A stretch of 64,000 nucleotides of DNA from Capillidium heterosporum (lineage: Eukaryota > Entomophthoromycota > Entomophthoromycetes > Entomophthorales > Capillidiaceae), in contig WBMQ01000013.1 of NCBI GenBank assembly GCA_016630905.1, positions 124,001-188,000 of the forward strand. Reading direction: 5' to 3'. A program made the position numbers and the translations under genes. Numbering within the stretch: position 1 is the first letter of the stretch; each line of letters starts with the position of its first letter. Shown here one piece after another: positions 11,281 through 23,027 of this stretch. The notes beneath the pieces were generated by a model that searched no databases, was not told the origin of the DNA, and saw only the letters and a program-made list of their open reading frames with translations.

Positions 11281-12483
11281 ACTTGCAAATGTAAGTTTGA
11301 TTAATATTTATTTGATCTGTAGTACTTTCTTTGTTTTCTATATCGATTTTACCTATTTTGATATACTCGGTTCTGTAAAACCAGAGCTCTGTCTCATCCA
11401 ATAGTGGCCTTTTAAACCGTTGCATTTTAGGTCTAACTTCAATTGCTAGATGACATATATCCTAAACCTAAAGTTCAAGTTCACAGCACTCTTCAAAACC
11501 TTTTTCAGCTTCAACCCAAACCTAGTATGTCCAACCATGTAGAGATAAAAATCAACTTAGACACTAAAGGTGAGGACTTTAACTTCCAAATTTAATTCCA
11601 CTCCATCGCCTTACACATCTATTCCAAGATCTTGAACAACAGCGGTAAATTTTTATAGCAAAACTAGCCAACAGGGATCTGTTATATACATACGGTTAAC
11701 AGTCCAAAGAACGAAAGGTTCTGCCTAAAAGTCTCTGAATGTATGGCTTTCGATATCAATATGTTCAAGTTGGAACGTAGCAATATTATTTTAGCTGATC
11801 TCATGTTATATGAAGGAAATGTACTGCATTTGGGAAACTCCCAGTTGATATGTATTTTTTATTGTTAGTAAATGTATAGCCAATGTCAAATAAAATAAAG
11901 GGAAAAATACTCAAACCATCCTCCACTACTTTATGTTGGAAAGTCTATTCAACCTGCAGTCGGAGTTGGAACTGTTTGTTTTCGGACATAAGTTTACCTA
12001 CCAGTTGTTTGGCTAGTAAGGAAGAAGTTAGCCATTTAGAGAAGGCTATCTATAATCACCGAACAATCTTTGCGTGAAGACCGACCTACTTCAAAGATAT
12101 GTTCACTTTAAGTTCCAACAGAAATCAAAGTAAAGTAGTTAGCATCGAAGGTATCAGATATGAAAAACATCATTTATTATCCGACTTTTTTACACCAATA
12201 GCTTAGCTATCAACTCCACTAGAACTATGGCCTGTGAGAATATCGTCAAAGTACTTATCAAATGTTCGGAATGGAAGTTGGACTGGCAAAAGGGTTTTTT
12301 GAGCATATACTGTTAACCAAAGTGAATCAGGATAATGAATTCAAGCCGTCACAACTTTGTTTCAACTACGACGTGACCTTTTACTTCCATAATCAAATTA
12401 TAAAGATGGTAAAGTTATGGAAAGATTTGCAAAAGGATGCCAAGTTTACCGAGGTTTATAGACTTTCTGTTGATGATCTGTGA
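11281..12483 (+). pseudogene. decayed BTB/POZ-domain protein
   Basis: Downstream of TPA1 is a degenerate plus-strand gene. Between about 12040 and 12260 the translation reads HRTIFA, PTYFKDMFTLSSN, SKVVSIEGIRYE and, one frame over, CENIVKVLIK. This is the order of a BTB core (H-R-x-I-L-A-x-x-S-x-Y-F-K-x-M-F, then V-x-I-x-G-I-x-Y-E-x-F, then E-N-V-x-x-L-L). A segment near 11530-11630 (HVEIKINLDTKGEDFNFQI, HSIALHIYSKIL) could be an upstream domain, perhaps MATH-like, but that is weak. Multiple stops and frame changes; not functional. Confidence 0.6.
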
Positions 12484-14311
12484 TATGTTCGTTGATTGAG
12501 GCATGTGTTTTGATTAAATGTAACCATTTTATTAAAAGATATAAAAATATGGTTTACTGTTTTTAAAAGTGGATTGAGTTTGTCAATGTATTTTAGTCTA
12601 TTTTAAACTATATATTAGCTTTGATGGCTATTTATTTGTAAACCGGTAGGTGTCCATTTTTTAGCTATATTGTTAGTAGTTTAGTTCTCAGATAATGTAA
12701 ATAATAATTTAACTTTAAGCTTAATAGAAAGGTCAATAAAATAGCACTGTTTCTTCACTATCTACTATTAAAATTACTTTGTATAAAATTTAAAAGTCTT
12801 AATTTAAAACCTATTAACTAAAATTCAAAGCAAAGCTAAAAAGTATATATAGTGTATAACAGCTCTAATTTTTATAATTTATATTATTAGATTATAAATC
12901 TATTTCTTTTATTGTATTTATGCTATCTTTTTTTACTAACATTCTATTTTTCATTTATAGTTGCTTTTTAATTAGGAATCTATTTATGTATTAGCTATTC
13001 TTAATTACCTTTATAACTTCTATACTTTTAGTTTTTATTATAAATTAGGAATTCTAACTATTAGCAATACAACATTTTGATATTAAAGCTCTAATAATCA
13101 ATAAGTATTATTAAGATGCTAAAAACATTTAAACATTTAGGATTTTTACTAAAAATTCTTAACTTAACAATATCCTATCTTACTATATATAGCTATTACT
13201 TTTTATTTCTAGCTATAACTATTTTTAGAAACTTGATTTTATCTTTTAATTTTTAAATAAAGTTTTATTTTAGTATAATATTGCTATATAGTTTAGTTTT
13301 ATTCTTTTAGCCTTTTATTATCTTATAACTTTTACTATTTTAAATTCTATTTCTTTTAAACAATGAATATAACTAATTTTTTTAAGCTAATTTTTATCTT
13401 TAATTCTAATACTATAGTATTAGCTATTATTTAACTATTATCTAATAAATCTTCTTTTATTTAGCTTTAATTTTTAATTTATATTTTCTTCTAAAACTAA
13501 AATTTAACTATTATTATATAAGTACTTTTTATAATATACTTCTTTTATCTAACTATATAACCTACTATTTAAAAAGTCAAAGTCTTTGTTATTAATATAA
13601 TAGTATATTTTACTTTTCTAAACTTTATACTTATAATAAAAGTTATATTAATTAATAGTATTATAATTATATTTAAAAATAAAAAATAGTTTAATATGCT
13701 ATGTAAGCAATTTACATACTGATATACTTTTGATTAAATGCACTGATTATATTTAGGATTCCTTAGTGCATATAATAAAACCTATAAAATAACATCTATT
13801 TATAAATATAATAGCTTCCCTTTAGAAATCAGCTAAAGCCAATCAAGAGCTTCATTCGGAACCATTCCTTTATTTCAAAATCCGCCATTTTCGTTCTAAA
13901 CCAACTTTAATTCATGCCCAAATTTGCGGCCAAATGAAATGGCAACCAATTAATTTGGCTGGTCTTGGGAATGGAACCGATTTATTTGGTAATAACAGTT
14001 TGGTTAAAGGAGTAATAGGTGAGCTTTGAAAATCAATTACTTTGGCGGTTAATGTGGCTTCAGTCAAATTAAATTGCAATCTAAGCCGTTTAATTGGAGT
14101 TTCCCATAGCCAGACCTGCTAAAAATCCGAGATCTTGGGTTGCAAAAGTGTTCGAAAACTTTACCAGCTGCTTTGGTTGTTTATACCTCTCTTTTTATTA
14201 GAACCCTTACCTGCAAGATATAAAGTAGGCTTTCGCTATTGCATCTGCTATATCCTTACTATTAAATATTTACTAAAACTATGTTTTCTGTTTATTAAAG
14301 ATTAGCAAAAC
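12484..14311. other. extreme AT-rich desert and CLA4 promoter
   Basis: About 12,500-13,800 is almost purely A/T. In the core, 13,381-13,680, the surviving C and G sit nearly always in CT/AG and AC/GT contexts: I counted about 26 CpT but one CpA, one TpG and no CpG. No coding potential. From about 13,800 normal base composition returns; this stretch to 14,311 is the probable promoter of the kinase gene. Confidence 0.7.
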
Positions 14312-16337
14312 ATGACAGAGTTGATAAAGAGTGGTTATGTCAACGTAAAAGAAGAAGGTTTAAGGTCCTGGATTTGGTCCAAGCGTTATTTATGTCTAAG
14401 AGAATTGACCCTTTCCTTCCATCGTAATGAGGTTAGTTTTTTTGTATATCCAGCATTAACATTTTTAGCAAACAAGCTTAGCTTATGCGATAGTGTTTTT
14501 AAAAGAAGTGACTTCGGTAGATAGAACCGATTTGAAGCCGTACTGCTTTGAGCTCGGAACCAAGGAGAAGTCCTACTACGTTATGTGTAAAAATGACGAA
14601 GACTTATACTCCTGGATGGATGCTATCTACTCGGTAATTTATTGTATATGCAAATAAGCTGACATGGCTTATAGAAATCTCCGGAGATGGGCGTTTCGAA
14701 ACCAACTGGGTTCGTCCACCAAGTTCACGTCGACTTTGATCCAACTAGTGGCATGTTTTCAGTAACCATAAACTACTATTTAAAGCTAATTTGAACTAAA
14801 GGGACTTCCAGATGAGTGGGCTCAGTTGCTTTCAAATTCAGCTATTACAAAAGAAGATTACAGCAAAAATCCGCAAGCGGTATTGGAAGTCCTTGAGTTC
14901 TACTCTGAACAAAACAAAAACCCTTACGATACCAAATGGGCTGGGTTAATTCCAGCCGCGCAACAACAGAACAACTTCGTTCCCCAAAGGCCGGCCCCGG
15001 AAATCCCCAACCACCTCAAAGCAGAGACGGAGGATGTCACCAAACGCATGTCCAATCTTTTCATCGACGTATATTTTAGTTATTTCCATTTTATTCACGA
15101 TTCTCAATAGAAGCCAACAGTTAACGCAAATGGAGGAGTACTTTTTACATTTTACTCATATACTAATTGTCTTAGGCCAATGGATTAGCAGCCAAGGGTT
15201 CCGATCCTCACGCTTTAGCACTAGCCAACTTAAACGGCAGCAACTTCAAACCTAAAGTTGCCAAGGTTGAACAGCGGTTATCTACTATGTCCGAACCTCA
15301 GATTATGGAAAGACTCCGCAACTTAGTTAGCAAATCCGACCCTTCAACCATCTACACCAAAATTAAGAAGATCGGTCAAGGGTATCTTTAATCCCACCAT
15401 ATTTTATTGACTTTTCATAAAGGGCTTCAGGATCTGTCTTCGTTGCCAGGAACAACATGACAGCTGTTAAAGTCGCCATCAAGCAGATGGACTTAGCCAA
15501 CCAACCTCGCAAAGAACTGATCGTCAACGAAATTTTAGTGATGAAGGAAAGCCAGCACCCTAACATCGTCAACTACCTCGATAGCTTCCTCATCGGTAAG
15601 AACGATTTATGGGTAGTGATGGATTTCATGGAAGGCGGTGCCTTGACTGACGTAATCGACGCCAACGCCATGTCTGAGCGACAGATTGCCACCATCTGCC
15701 TCGAAGTAGTTTTTTCAATTTACTATTCCTAACTATTGTAAAGACTTGCAAAGGCTTGGAGCACCTCCACAGTAGGAACATCATCCATAGAGATATTAAG
15801 AGTGACAACGTTCTCTTGGACATAAACGGCAACGTCAAAATCAGTACCTTGAACTTCTAATGTATGTGCTAACGATTTCTATAGCCGACTTTGGTTTCTG
15901 TGCAAAGCTTTCTGAAAACCACAGTAAGCGTGCCACCATGGTTGGTACCCCTTACTGGATGGCCCCCGAAGTCGTCAAGCAGAAGGAGTATGGTGCTAAG
16001 GTAGACATCTGGTCCTTAGGTATTATGGCCATAGAGATGATCGAAAACGAACCCCCCTATTTGGATGAGGAGCCTCTCAAGGCCCTCTATCTTATTGCCA
16101 CCAACGGTACACCTACTTTGAAGCATCCTGAACTACTGAGTGACGAGTTGAAGTCTTTCTTGGCCATCTGTCTATGTGTCGAAGTGAATAGCCGTGCTTC
16201 AGCCGATACGTTGTTAAAGGTACGAAACTTTCTAAACCTCCATCTTTACTAACTCTCATTAGCATGACTTCTTGAAGAAAAGTATTCCAGTCTCCAACCT
16301 GGCGCCCCTACTCAAATTCCGCCAAAACGAAGCATAA
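14312..16337 (+). CDS. CLA4: PAK-family kinase with PH and CRIB domains (Cla4-type)
   Basis: A Cdc42/Rac effector kinase for cell polarity and septation. Ten exons by reading frame: 14312-14431, 14469-14633, 14675-14761, 14802-15068, 15111-15137, 15176-15381, 15423-15705, 15744-15843, 15885-16219, 16263-16337; product about 554 residues. The PH domain (about 7-95) includes [24 protein letters not shown] follows at about 102-117 ([16 protein letters not shown]). The kinase domain (about 281-540) shows [33 protein letters not shown] and [13 protein letters not shown] plus CRIB marks the Cla4 rather than the Ste20 subgroup. It is shorter than yeast Cla4 (842 residues), mainly in the linker. Introns are 37-43 nt. 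Its activator's GEF, Cdc24, lies at 43441-45784. Confidence 0.93.
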
Positions 16338-17365
16338 GTTAGACTTTACTACCGACTTCTATTGATGGTACATTGAACGAAGTTGCAGTTGTCTCTATGG
16401 CAACTATTAATCTTATCTAACCTAACCCAATTTACTGGACCCCAAGTAATCATTTCATTAAAATTATCTAAATTTTAGTTTACTTTTAACTTACTTACCC
16501 ATCAATGACTTGCTGGGTAGTTTTTTCATTTTACAAACCTTTTGTGTTGTATTTTTAATTTTTTAAGCTACAGTAGAGAATAATGCCCACTATGTCAGCA
16601 TATAGTTAAATCTTGTTGCTAGAATAGGAATTGTTGATGCTGTAATGTTTGTAAACAAATATATTGGGTTGTATATTTTAAGAGTAGCTCCGTTTAAGAA
16701 TTGAAGTCAGTACCCTACACAAATAAGCTTATATAGGTTTAGTTATGATAGTAGATAAGATACATACTTGAACAATTTAGAAACTAGATGTTTAAAAAGA
16801 TTCCCATCAACTTTTTGGAATCTAATTTTTCCGAGGTGCTATACATTTCAATTCCAAGTAGCTATCGAATATGGTGTTAATAGTATCAATACAGGCTAAT
16901 GTACAGCAAATACTTATTCAAGATGTAGCTGGTTTCCAGTTATTTGGCTTTTTTACTAAAACTCTACTGCATCTTATAAGCGGATTTCACAATTATTTCA
17001 AAATCCACTCCAATTTCCATAAATAAAAAACCGTGTACCTATAAAAACATTGTTCCACCGCTGGTGGGGTCAAATACAAGATCGCGAGAAGTCTTCCCTT
17101 CAGTAACGGATTACTTGTAGTCTTTCCTACAAGAACAGTTTACTGATATCCTGGACTTTTTCACTTTTCAAATACTTCAAATGATGATACTGCCTCCGTT
17201 CCTAAATAACACATCCAATTTAGTATCTAAATGATATCAATTTGGGACGCTTATATTGACATGGATGTGGAATAAAATAGACTCCCGAACTGATTAGTTC
17301 CAAAGATCTTATCAAAGATTCCCACAAAATTTCAAGTCCATTTCAACAAAGTCCGCAACACTATT
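16338..17365. other. intergenic between CLA4 and SDHAF3-like genes
   Basis: Kinase 3' flank, then presumed promoter of the small LYR gene. No coding stretch, repeat or RNA gene recognised. Confidence 0.5.
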
Positions 17366-17731
17366 ATGGCAAAGACCACCTACAACCCCATCCAACTCTA
17401 CCGTCAAATACGTAAGCTGCACAGACACCTTAAAGTTGAGGAACGACAGCTTGGCAATAAATACTTGAAGCAGGAGTTCAAAGCCCATAAAGATTTAAAG
17501 CAAGATTCGCCATTCCTACCCAAGTTCTTTGAAGCTTGGATAAACTACAAGAATGTGTTAGGAGTACAAGTTCAACATATAAAGGTTGATAAAATCAAAG
17601 GGTACTTGGATGAGAAGGACGAAACTAACAAGTTGGGCATGAAGTTTGACAAAAGTTACTTTGACAAATTGTCGCCAGAGCAAGTAGATAGTCTATATGA
17701 GCTGTTCGAGGAGACTAAGAAGTTAAAGTAG
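17366..17731 (+). CDS. SDHAF3: SDHAF3/Acn9-like LYR-motif protein
   Basis: A single-exon protein of 121 residues resembling succinate dehydrogenase assembly factor 3 (Sdh7/Acn9), a mitochondrial matrix LYR protein that protects the iron-sulphur subunit of complex II during assembly. The LYR tripeptide is at 11-13 (NPIQLYRQIRKLHR). The family core follows as RQLGNKYLKQEFKAHKDL and FEAWINYKNVL. The yeast protein is of similar size. The C-terminal extension (about residues 70-121, charged) is less typical. The N-terminus is basic but short as a targeting signal. The ATG and TAG are clear. Confidence 0.8.
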   Translation: MAKTTYNPIQLYRQIRKLHRHLKVEERQLGNKYLKQEFKAHKDLKQDSPFLPKFFEAWINYKNVLGVQVQHIKVDKIKGYLDEKDETNKLGMKFDKSYFDKLSPEQVDSLYELFEETKKLK

Positions 17732-17960
17732 ATGGTTATGTAATAATAAAGTTTAGAATCTAAATACGTTTTATATTTGCATTTATTGGCCTTGTAGATA
17801 TTATTTGAATAGCAATATTTTTGCCTTGGTAAAATCAAGACTACTGAACTTTGCAAATTGCAAATTGGAAATTTCCAAAGTCTACAAAACCCGCAAAACT
17901 TTTTCCCAAGAATTTCATTCTTGAACTTCTTTCAACACAGCAAACAGAAGATATAAAGAG

Positions 17961-18990
17961 ATGGGGAAATTTGAAACCAAAAGCCGCGACCAGAAAGCTA
18001 AACCCGGTGCCGGAGACAATGAACGCCACTTTGGCCCAATGTTCAACAAGGAATTAGGCCAGCATATTTTGAAGAACCCATTGGTAGCTCAGTCCATCGT
18101 AGATAAGGTAAACTCCTCATTTTAAAATGTACTTATCCATATTTTTTACCTCCATAGGCCAACATAAAACCCACCGAAATAGTTTTGGAGATTGGTCCTG
18201 GTACTGGTAACTTGACGGTCAAAATTTTGGAGGTGGCCAAGCAAGTCCGCTGTTTGGAAGCCGATAATAGGCTGGCAGCCGAGTTGAAGAAGCGTGTCCA
18301 AGGTAGTTTACACCAACGCAAGTTGGATGTAACTTTGGGTGACGCCATAAAGCTGCCCTTCCCCTACTTTGACGTCTGCATTTCCAACACGCCCTACCAG
18401 GTAAAACTTTTATTTTTGCTCAGTTATTAACCTTCATTCTAAAGATCTCTTCCCCTCTTATCTTCAAATTATTAGAACATCGTCCATTATTCCGCTGCGC
18501 TGTACTCATGTTCCAACGTGAGTTCGCTATGCGCTTGGTGGCCCGCCCTGGGGACAATTTGTACTGCCGTCTAAGTGTCAACGTGCAGCTGTACGCCAAA
18601 GTCGAGCACGTCCTCAAGGTAGGCAAGAACAATTTCAGACCTCCACCCAAAGTCGAGTCTTCGGTAATCCGCCTTTCCCCGCTCAACCCTCCACCCCCCG
18701 TAAGTTTCCAGGAGTTCGATGGGTTGGTACGTATCTTGTTTAATAGAAAGAATAAGACCTGTGCTAGTAACTTTAGGACGAGTTCGGTGTTGGAGATGAT
18801 TGAAGCCAACTACAAAACGTACATGTCGTTGAACGGGTTACCGGTAGATCCTAACTTGGATATCAAGGAGATGGTGATGAAGGTGCTGGAGGAGGTAGGA
18901 ATGAGTGACGTAAGAGCTAGCAAGATGGATACCAACGACTTCTTGAGGTTGCTTAACGCCTTCCATCAGGTGCATATTCACTTTAGTTAA
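17961..18990 (+). CDS. DIM1: Dim1 18S rRNA dimethyladenosine transferase
   Basis: An SAM-dependent enzyme that dimethylates the two adjacent adenosines in the 3'-terminal helix of small-subunit rRNA, and an essential pre-40S factor in the nucleolus. Three exons: 17961-18107, 18158-18400, 18445-18990, giving 311 residues (yeast 318). The start [11 protein letters not shown] leads to [13 protein letters not shown], then the SAM motif [11 protein letters not shown], acidic motif [17 protein letters not shown], and motif [18 protein letters not shown], which is split by intron 2. [17 protein letters not shown] is the family's conserved substrate-binding region. Introns are 50 and 44 nt. Identification is secure. 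Confidence 0.95.
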
Positions 18991-20186
18991 GGTGGAAGGT
19001 TGCACATAGTAGATGATCGCACTTTCTTTTAAATTTTGATGAGCAGCGGTCGATGATTAGGTACTGAATCCATCCCAATGTAGAATTTTTGAACTAACTT
19101 TGCTCCCTTTGTTTCAAAATCTCTATACCTGTACTCTCCTAACTACCTACTCCTTATTTCTAACCTTTACATTTTTATAAGTAAAATTATTATAGAGTTT
19201 CATAAGCTATATTTTTAACCAGTATATAGCATGATTGTTAAATTAAATATAGTTATGTATACTTGATATGTTTTAAAGTTACTAACTAGCATTTCAATTT
19301 AGATACTATCAATATACTAATAAGATCGTTATACAACCCACATATGCATAGATAAAGCCAATGCTCTAGGATTGGTATAAGTTTAGTTCTTATCTGTAGT
19401 ATTATTCCACAGGTTGGAAATCCAAACTTCAGTTGCAAAGTATTAAGCATACTCGTTCAAAGGCTATAAACCAACCAATGAAAGTATATAAATCTTACAC
19501 ATCCTAACCTTTCCATCGGCTCACAGCTCCCTTATAACGACCTTGGCATATAAAAACAAGATCCCCTCAACTTTAATATAGTGGCTAGGAATTGGATATT
19601 TCAATTTTACTGCCACCTTTTCAAATCCCTTTTGAATGATAGCAAGCTTTACTTCAAATTTTACAGACTGTAGCTATTTAGCCGTCTGAAGCTTAAATGC
19701 AAACAACACATAGAGCCACTTTTTATACTAAAGCGAAAACCAAGGACACCTTCCTTGTGACCATCTTGGCGCTATCTCACATAGTATCTATCGTACTTAT
19801 TAAGCCAATAAATTTTGAAAAGTACAATGAACAGTTTACCAAAGTTGATGCTTATCTAGGTACTGTTCGAGTTTGCATAGCATCCTATACTCTCAATCCA
19901 ATGTTGTCCGAGCTGATGGAGGTACAGCGCTAATTTTTCATCTTTGAGAGCTTTTAAAAATAGTATTTGATGACACTATATTACTAGCACTAAATCAATA
20001 AGATGCTATTGGGGTACAAGTTCAATGCAACTTTAGCCGAACCCAATACACCTAGAGATCCAGGTTTACTTCAGTTAGTTGAACTTTGAGCATAATATTG
20101 TAAGTTTTTATGATATATAGAAGCACCTTCCCAAAATTTACCAACCATTTTCTTTGGATTTAAACTTCTAACATTTAATAGTAGGT
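18991..20186. other. intergenic, no intact gene
   Basis: DIM1 3' flank, then AT-rich sequence. An ATG-initiated frame of 78 codons at 19697-19933 has no recognisable features and no support. Otherwise nothing seen. Confidence 0.4.
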
Positions 20187-20915
20187 ATGAAAATCAACAT
20201 CTTCGCTTTAGTTGCAATAGCCTGTGCTATCCAAGCTTTAACTCCAATTCCCGTTCATCTCGAGTATAGAATCATAGATGAGAACAAAGTCAGCCTCAAG
20301 TCCAGGTACCTAATGTAGTGATGCCATCTTCCACAACAGCACCATCTTAATGGCAGCCTTATGTGGTACCTACGCATCGTCTTTCATTGTAGAGTACCAT
20401 CTCCATCAGTTAAATGTTTTACCTAACCAAGAGGGAAACGTCATTTAGTCTCCGAGATTACTCATCCTGGCTACAAACAGACTTATGAAAACAATTTCGC
20501 CATATGAAAGTTGAACATCACCATTCAAAAAGACATCGGAAGTATAAAATTGGATGACAAAGTTCTTGATGAAGTCTGTAAAGATAGCTTGGCCCTTTGT
20601 TGGGGTAAGGGTGCTAAACCTGGGTTTACTTTTCGATTTATTGCAAGAGACTCAACTTCCACCACTATCCCTCAAGAGCTGTGTAAATTACTATGCAAGC
20701 TCGATGGTTCAGATTGATAGGGCGCATCACCTCTGCATCAAAAACACCATAAAGCTTTGAACCTGCCCCAGTAACAATGGCTGATTCCTGTTTCAAGTTC
20801 AAGATGACCAAGCCTACCTTATGGTGATCGACTCATTCAAGAATAACTGTGGAAATGGTAAATTACCTACTGTTTGAACCGAGATTGTTGCCTACAAGGA
20901 GTAGATCCAATTGTT
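20187..20915 (+). pseudogene. decayed secreted trypsin-like serine protease (S1A)
   Basis: Starts with an apparently intact signal peptide (MKINIFALVAIACAIQAL), followed by a RIID stretch where RIVGG activation is expected. Later segments fall in trypsin order but in changing frames: ILMAALCGTYASSFIVEY (position of TAAHC; Leu stands where the catalytic His should be), SEITHPGYKQTYENNFAI (position of HPxY...NDIAL; Asn replaces Asp), LALCWGKGAKPG (VAGWG), SLKSCVNYY, and NCGNGKLP plus TEIVAYKE at 20850-20905 (the GCGxxxxPGVYTxV end). Stops and frame breaks are many. It is a dead digestive-type protease gene. Confidence 0.75.
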
Positions 20916-21490
20916 CCTTGACCAATGCTTTTCCTACCCCAATAAATGCACTATTTCAATTTAAATCTTATTTACTAAGTTGATGGAGTAAGCACTGTAC
21001 TTCAAGATTTATCTAATTTGGTGATGAATAGTTGAATCAGGACCTGCAACTAACCCAAACCTATTAACTTAGAAGCTCCCTGCCATTGGATTTTATGAAA
21101 AATAGCAGTTGGCTATAAAGGACGATTCCCTTGCATTTGATCAATTGTAAAGACCGATGCAGAGCTTTCCAAGTAGATTGCAGTTTTAATCACAACTTTG
21201 TCGAGTTCAAAAGCCGCATTTTATACAACTGACTAGACAATTCATCTTGAAATTGGATTTATGTTCTACCCAACACTTTGAACCATATTTGATATAGCTC
21301 TTTGTAGTATATGCTACAGATGTAGTCAGTGTATCTGCTTGAAGGTTAAAATCACCACTAATGGCTACATAGTAAATCAAAAAACAAAATGTCAGAAGCT
21401 AGACAGCTTGCTTATTTATAAGTTATCTACATATATTTATTAATAAAGAATCATAGTTCCGTATAGAAACTATATATTTTTATTGAAAGC
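20916..21490. other. intergenic
   Basis: Flanks of two dead genes. A Cys-containing peptide-like patch lies near 21140-21230 (plus). Nothing assignable. Confidence 0.35.
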
Positions 21491-21499
21491 AGCTTAAAT

Positions 21500-22095
21500 G
21501 ATAAACAGTCTGCCCATCTACTCCAACTTCTTACTGATATCGATATCCAACAATTTATAAGATGTAAACAGATGTTTCACTGGCATTGTGGTATCATATA
21601 AGAAAGCAACCATTGTCCAAAAATAACTCCTAAGGCAAATAGGTAGATATTCAAGTTATTAGCCTTAACAAAGGATATCTTGGTAACTGCCGAAACAAGA
21701 TATCTGGCCTTACAAGGAACTTTGCTAGCTACATAAGGTTGGAGTTTCAAAATCCTGCACCATTTGTACTTTGTACTTTGGTTTCTGTAAGTCTAACATC
21801 TTAAATTTGGTGACATTGAACTGTAAAACATCATCAGGATCCTCAACTACGTACTTGATTATATCAAAGATGGATTTTGGATCAATTTAAATTTTATCGG
21901 TATACAGACTATTGGAATTCCTGGACCCAATGCTTTGAAGGTTGATCAAGTCACAGTGCAAATAAATATTTTAGTGTTGCTATATTTAAGTACAGCTACT
22001 TGGAGTGTCCATCTAAGGATCTGAAACTGAGGATGTAAACCTTGCACTAGATTGGAAACTGTGACAGTCACATTTTTGAGAAAGTTGGAAAGTTT
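21500..22095 (-). pseudogene. decayed single-pass membrane protein, family unknown
   Basis: Minus-strand segments follow each other in two or three frames: NVTVTVSNLVQGLHPQFQIL, GPGIPIVCIPIKF, IIKYVVEDPDDVLQFNVTKF, KVQMVQDFETPTL, VPCKARYLVSAVTKI, then a hydrophobic helix NIYLFALGVIFGQWLLSYMI and a short tail ending DISKKLE. The long uninterrupted protein-like stretches suggest a gene with a beta-rich ectodomain and a C-terminal membrane helix. I do not recognise the family. Several breaks; not functional. Confidence 0.4.
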
Positions 22096-23027
22096 ATAAA
22101 TATAGAAGGTTTATTTTACTTTGACTTTGTAAAAAGTTTGCTGTTTATATAGTTTTTTGATAACGAAAGTTTACTTTATAAAAATATTTAGTTAATAAAA
22201 TTGTAAATAGGTGGCTAGGTCATCTATACATAGTTGTATCGATATCTAATTTTTGCAATGTTATGCAATGTCAAAAGTGTTTTTAAAAGTATACAAGGTT
22301 GCCTCCTTTTCTTTTTGAACTTCAAAGTATATGCGCTCTATAACAAAACATACTTATTTCAAACAGCGAATTATTAATACCCTTCAGTTCTATTGTGATA
22401 TAGGATGTCACTATTGAAAGCTTTACTTTTTTAATATGAACTATCGCTAAAGGGATATTAAATCGATAATCAGGTAGCTTTTCACACAACGAGCTTACAC
22501 TAAACAGTATTTTAAAGACAGTTGCAAGCTACATATCTAATCAAGTGATTCGAGTTGGTTAGGCAGGATACAGAGAGGTAGATTCGTTGAGATCCGATGA
22601 CTTTACACAATGTAGTGTCCAAGTTAAGCGATAAATAGGTTAATGTTCAAACTAAACCATTGCAAAATAAATCAAATTCAAATATATATCTACAAAACTC
22701 CTGACTATAAAAATGTAATACATGTACTAATAATTTATCAATTACTATTTGTAAAAGTCAATCAACAGTTTCAGCTTTTATAAAAATTAGTAAGTTTGTT
22801 TACATGCTTTTCCAATCTACCATCTCCAAAAGTCAAAAGTTCAATACGACAACTTTGCATCCTTTACAGTACCCAACCTAAACCAAATGGATGGTATATG
22901 CGTTCCAAAAATAGATTAAATTTAATAGGTAGAATTTGGGGATTAGCATTCTAATAACATCAAAATAAACAGCACAACTTAACATAGGCAACAACAGGGC
23001 AGGACAACTTCGGAACTCACCAAAGTA
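22096..23027. other. intergenic, 3' of ankyrin gene
   Basis: AT-rich; no reading frame, repeat or RNA gene recognised. Confidence 0.45.

Noticed and set aside
19697-19933. A 78-codon plus-strand ATG frame upstream of the dead protease
   Set aside because: It has a short hydrophobic patch but no family resemblance, no splice continuation and no homologous copy in the window.
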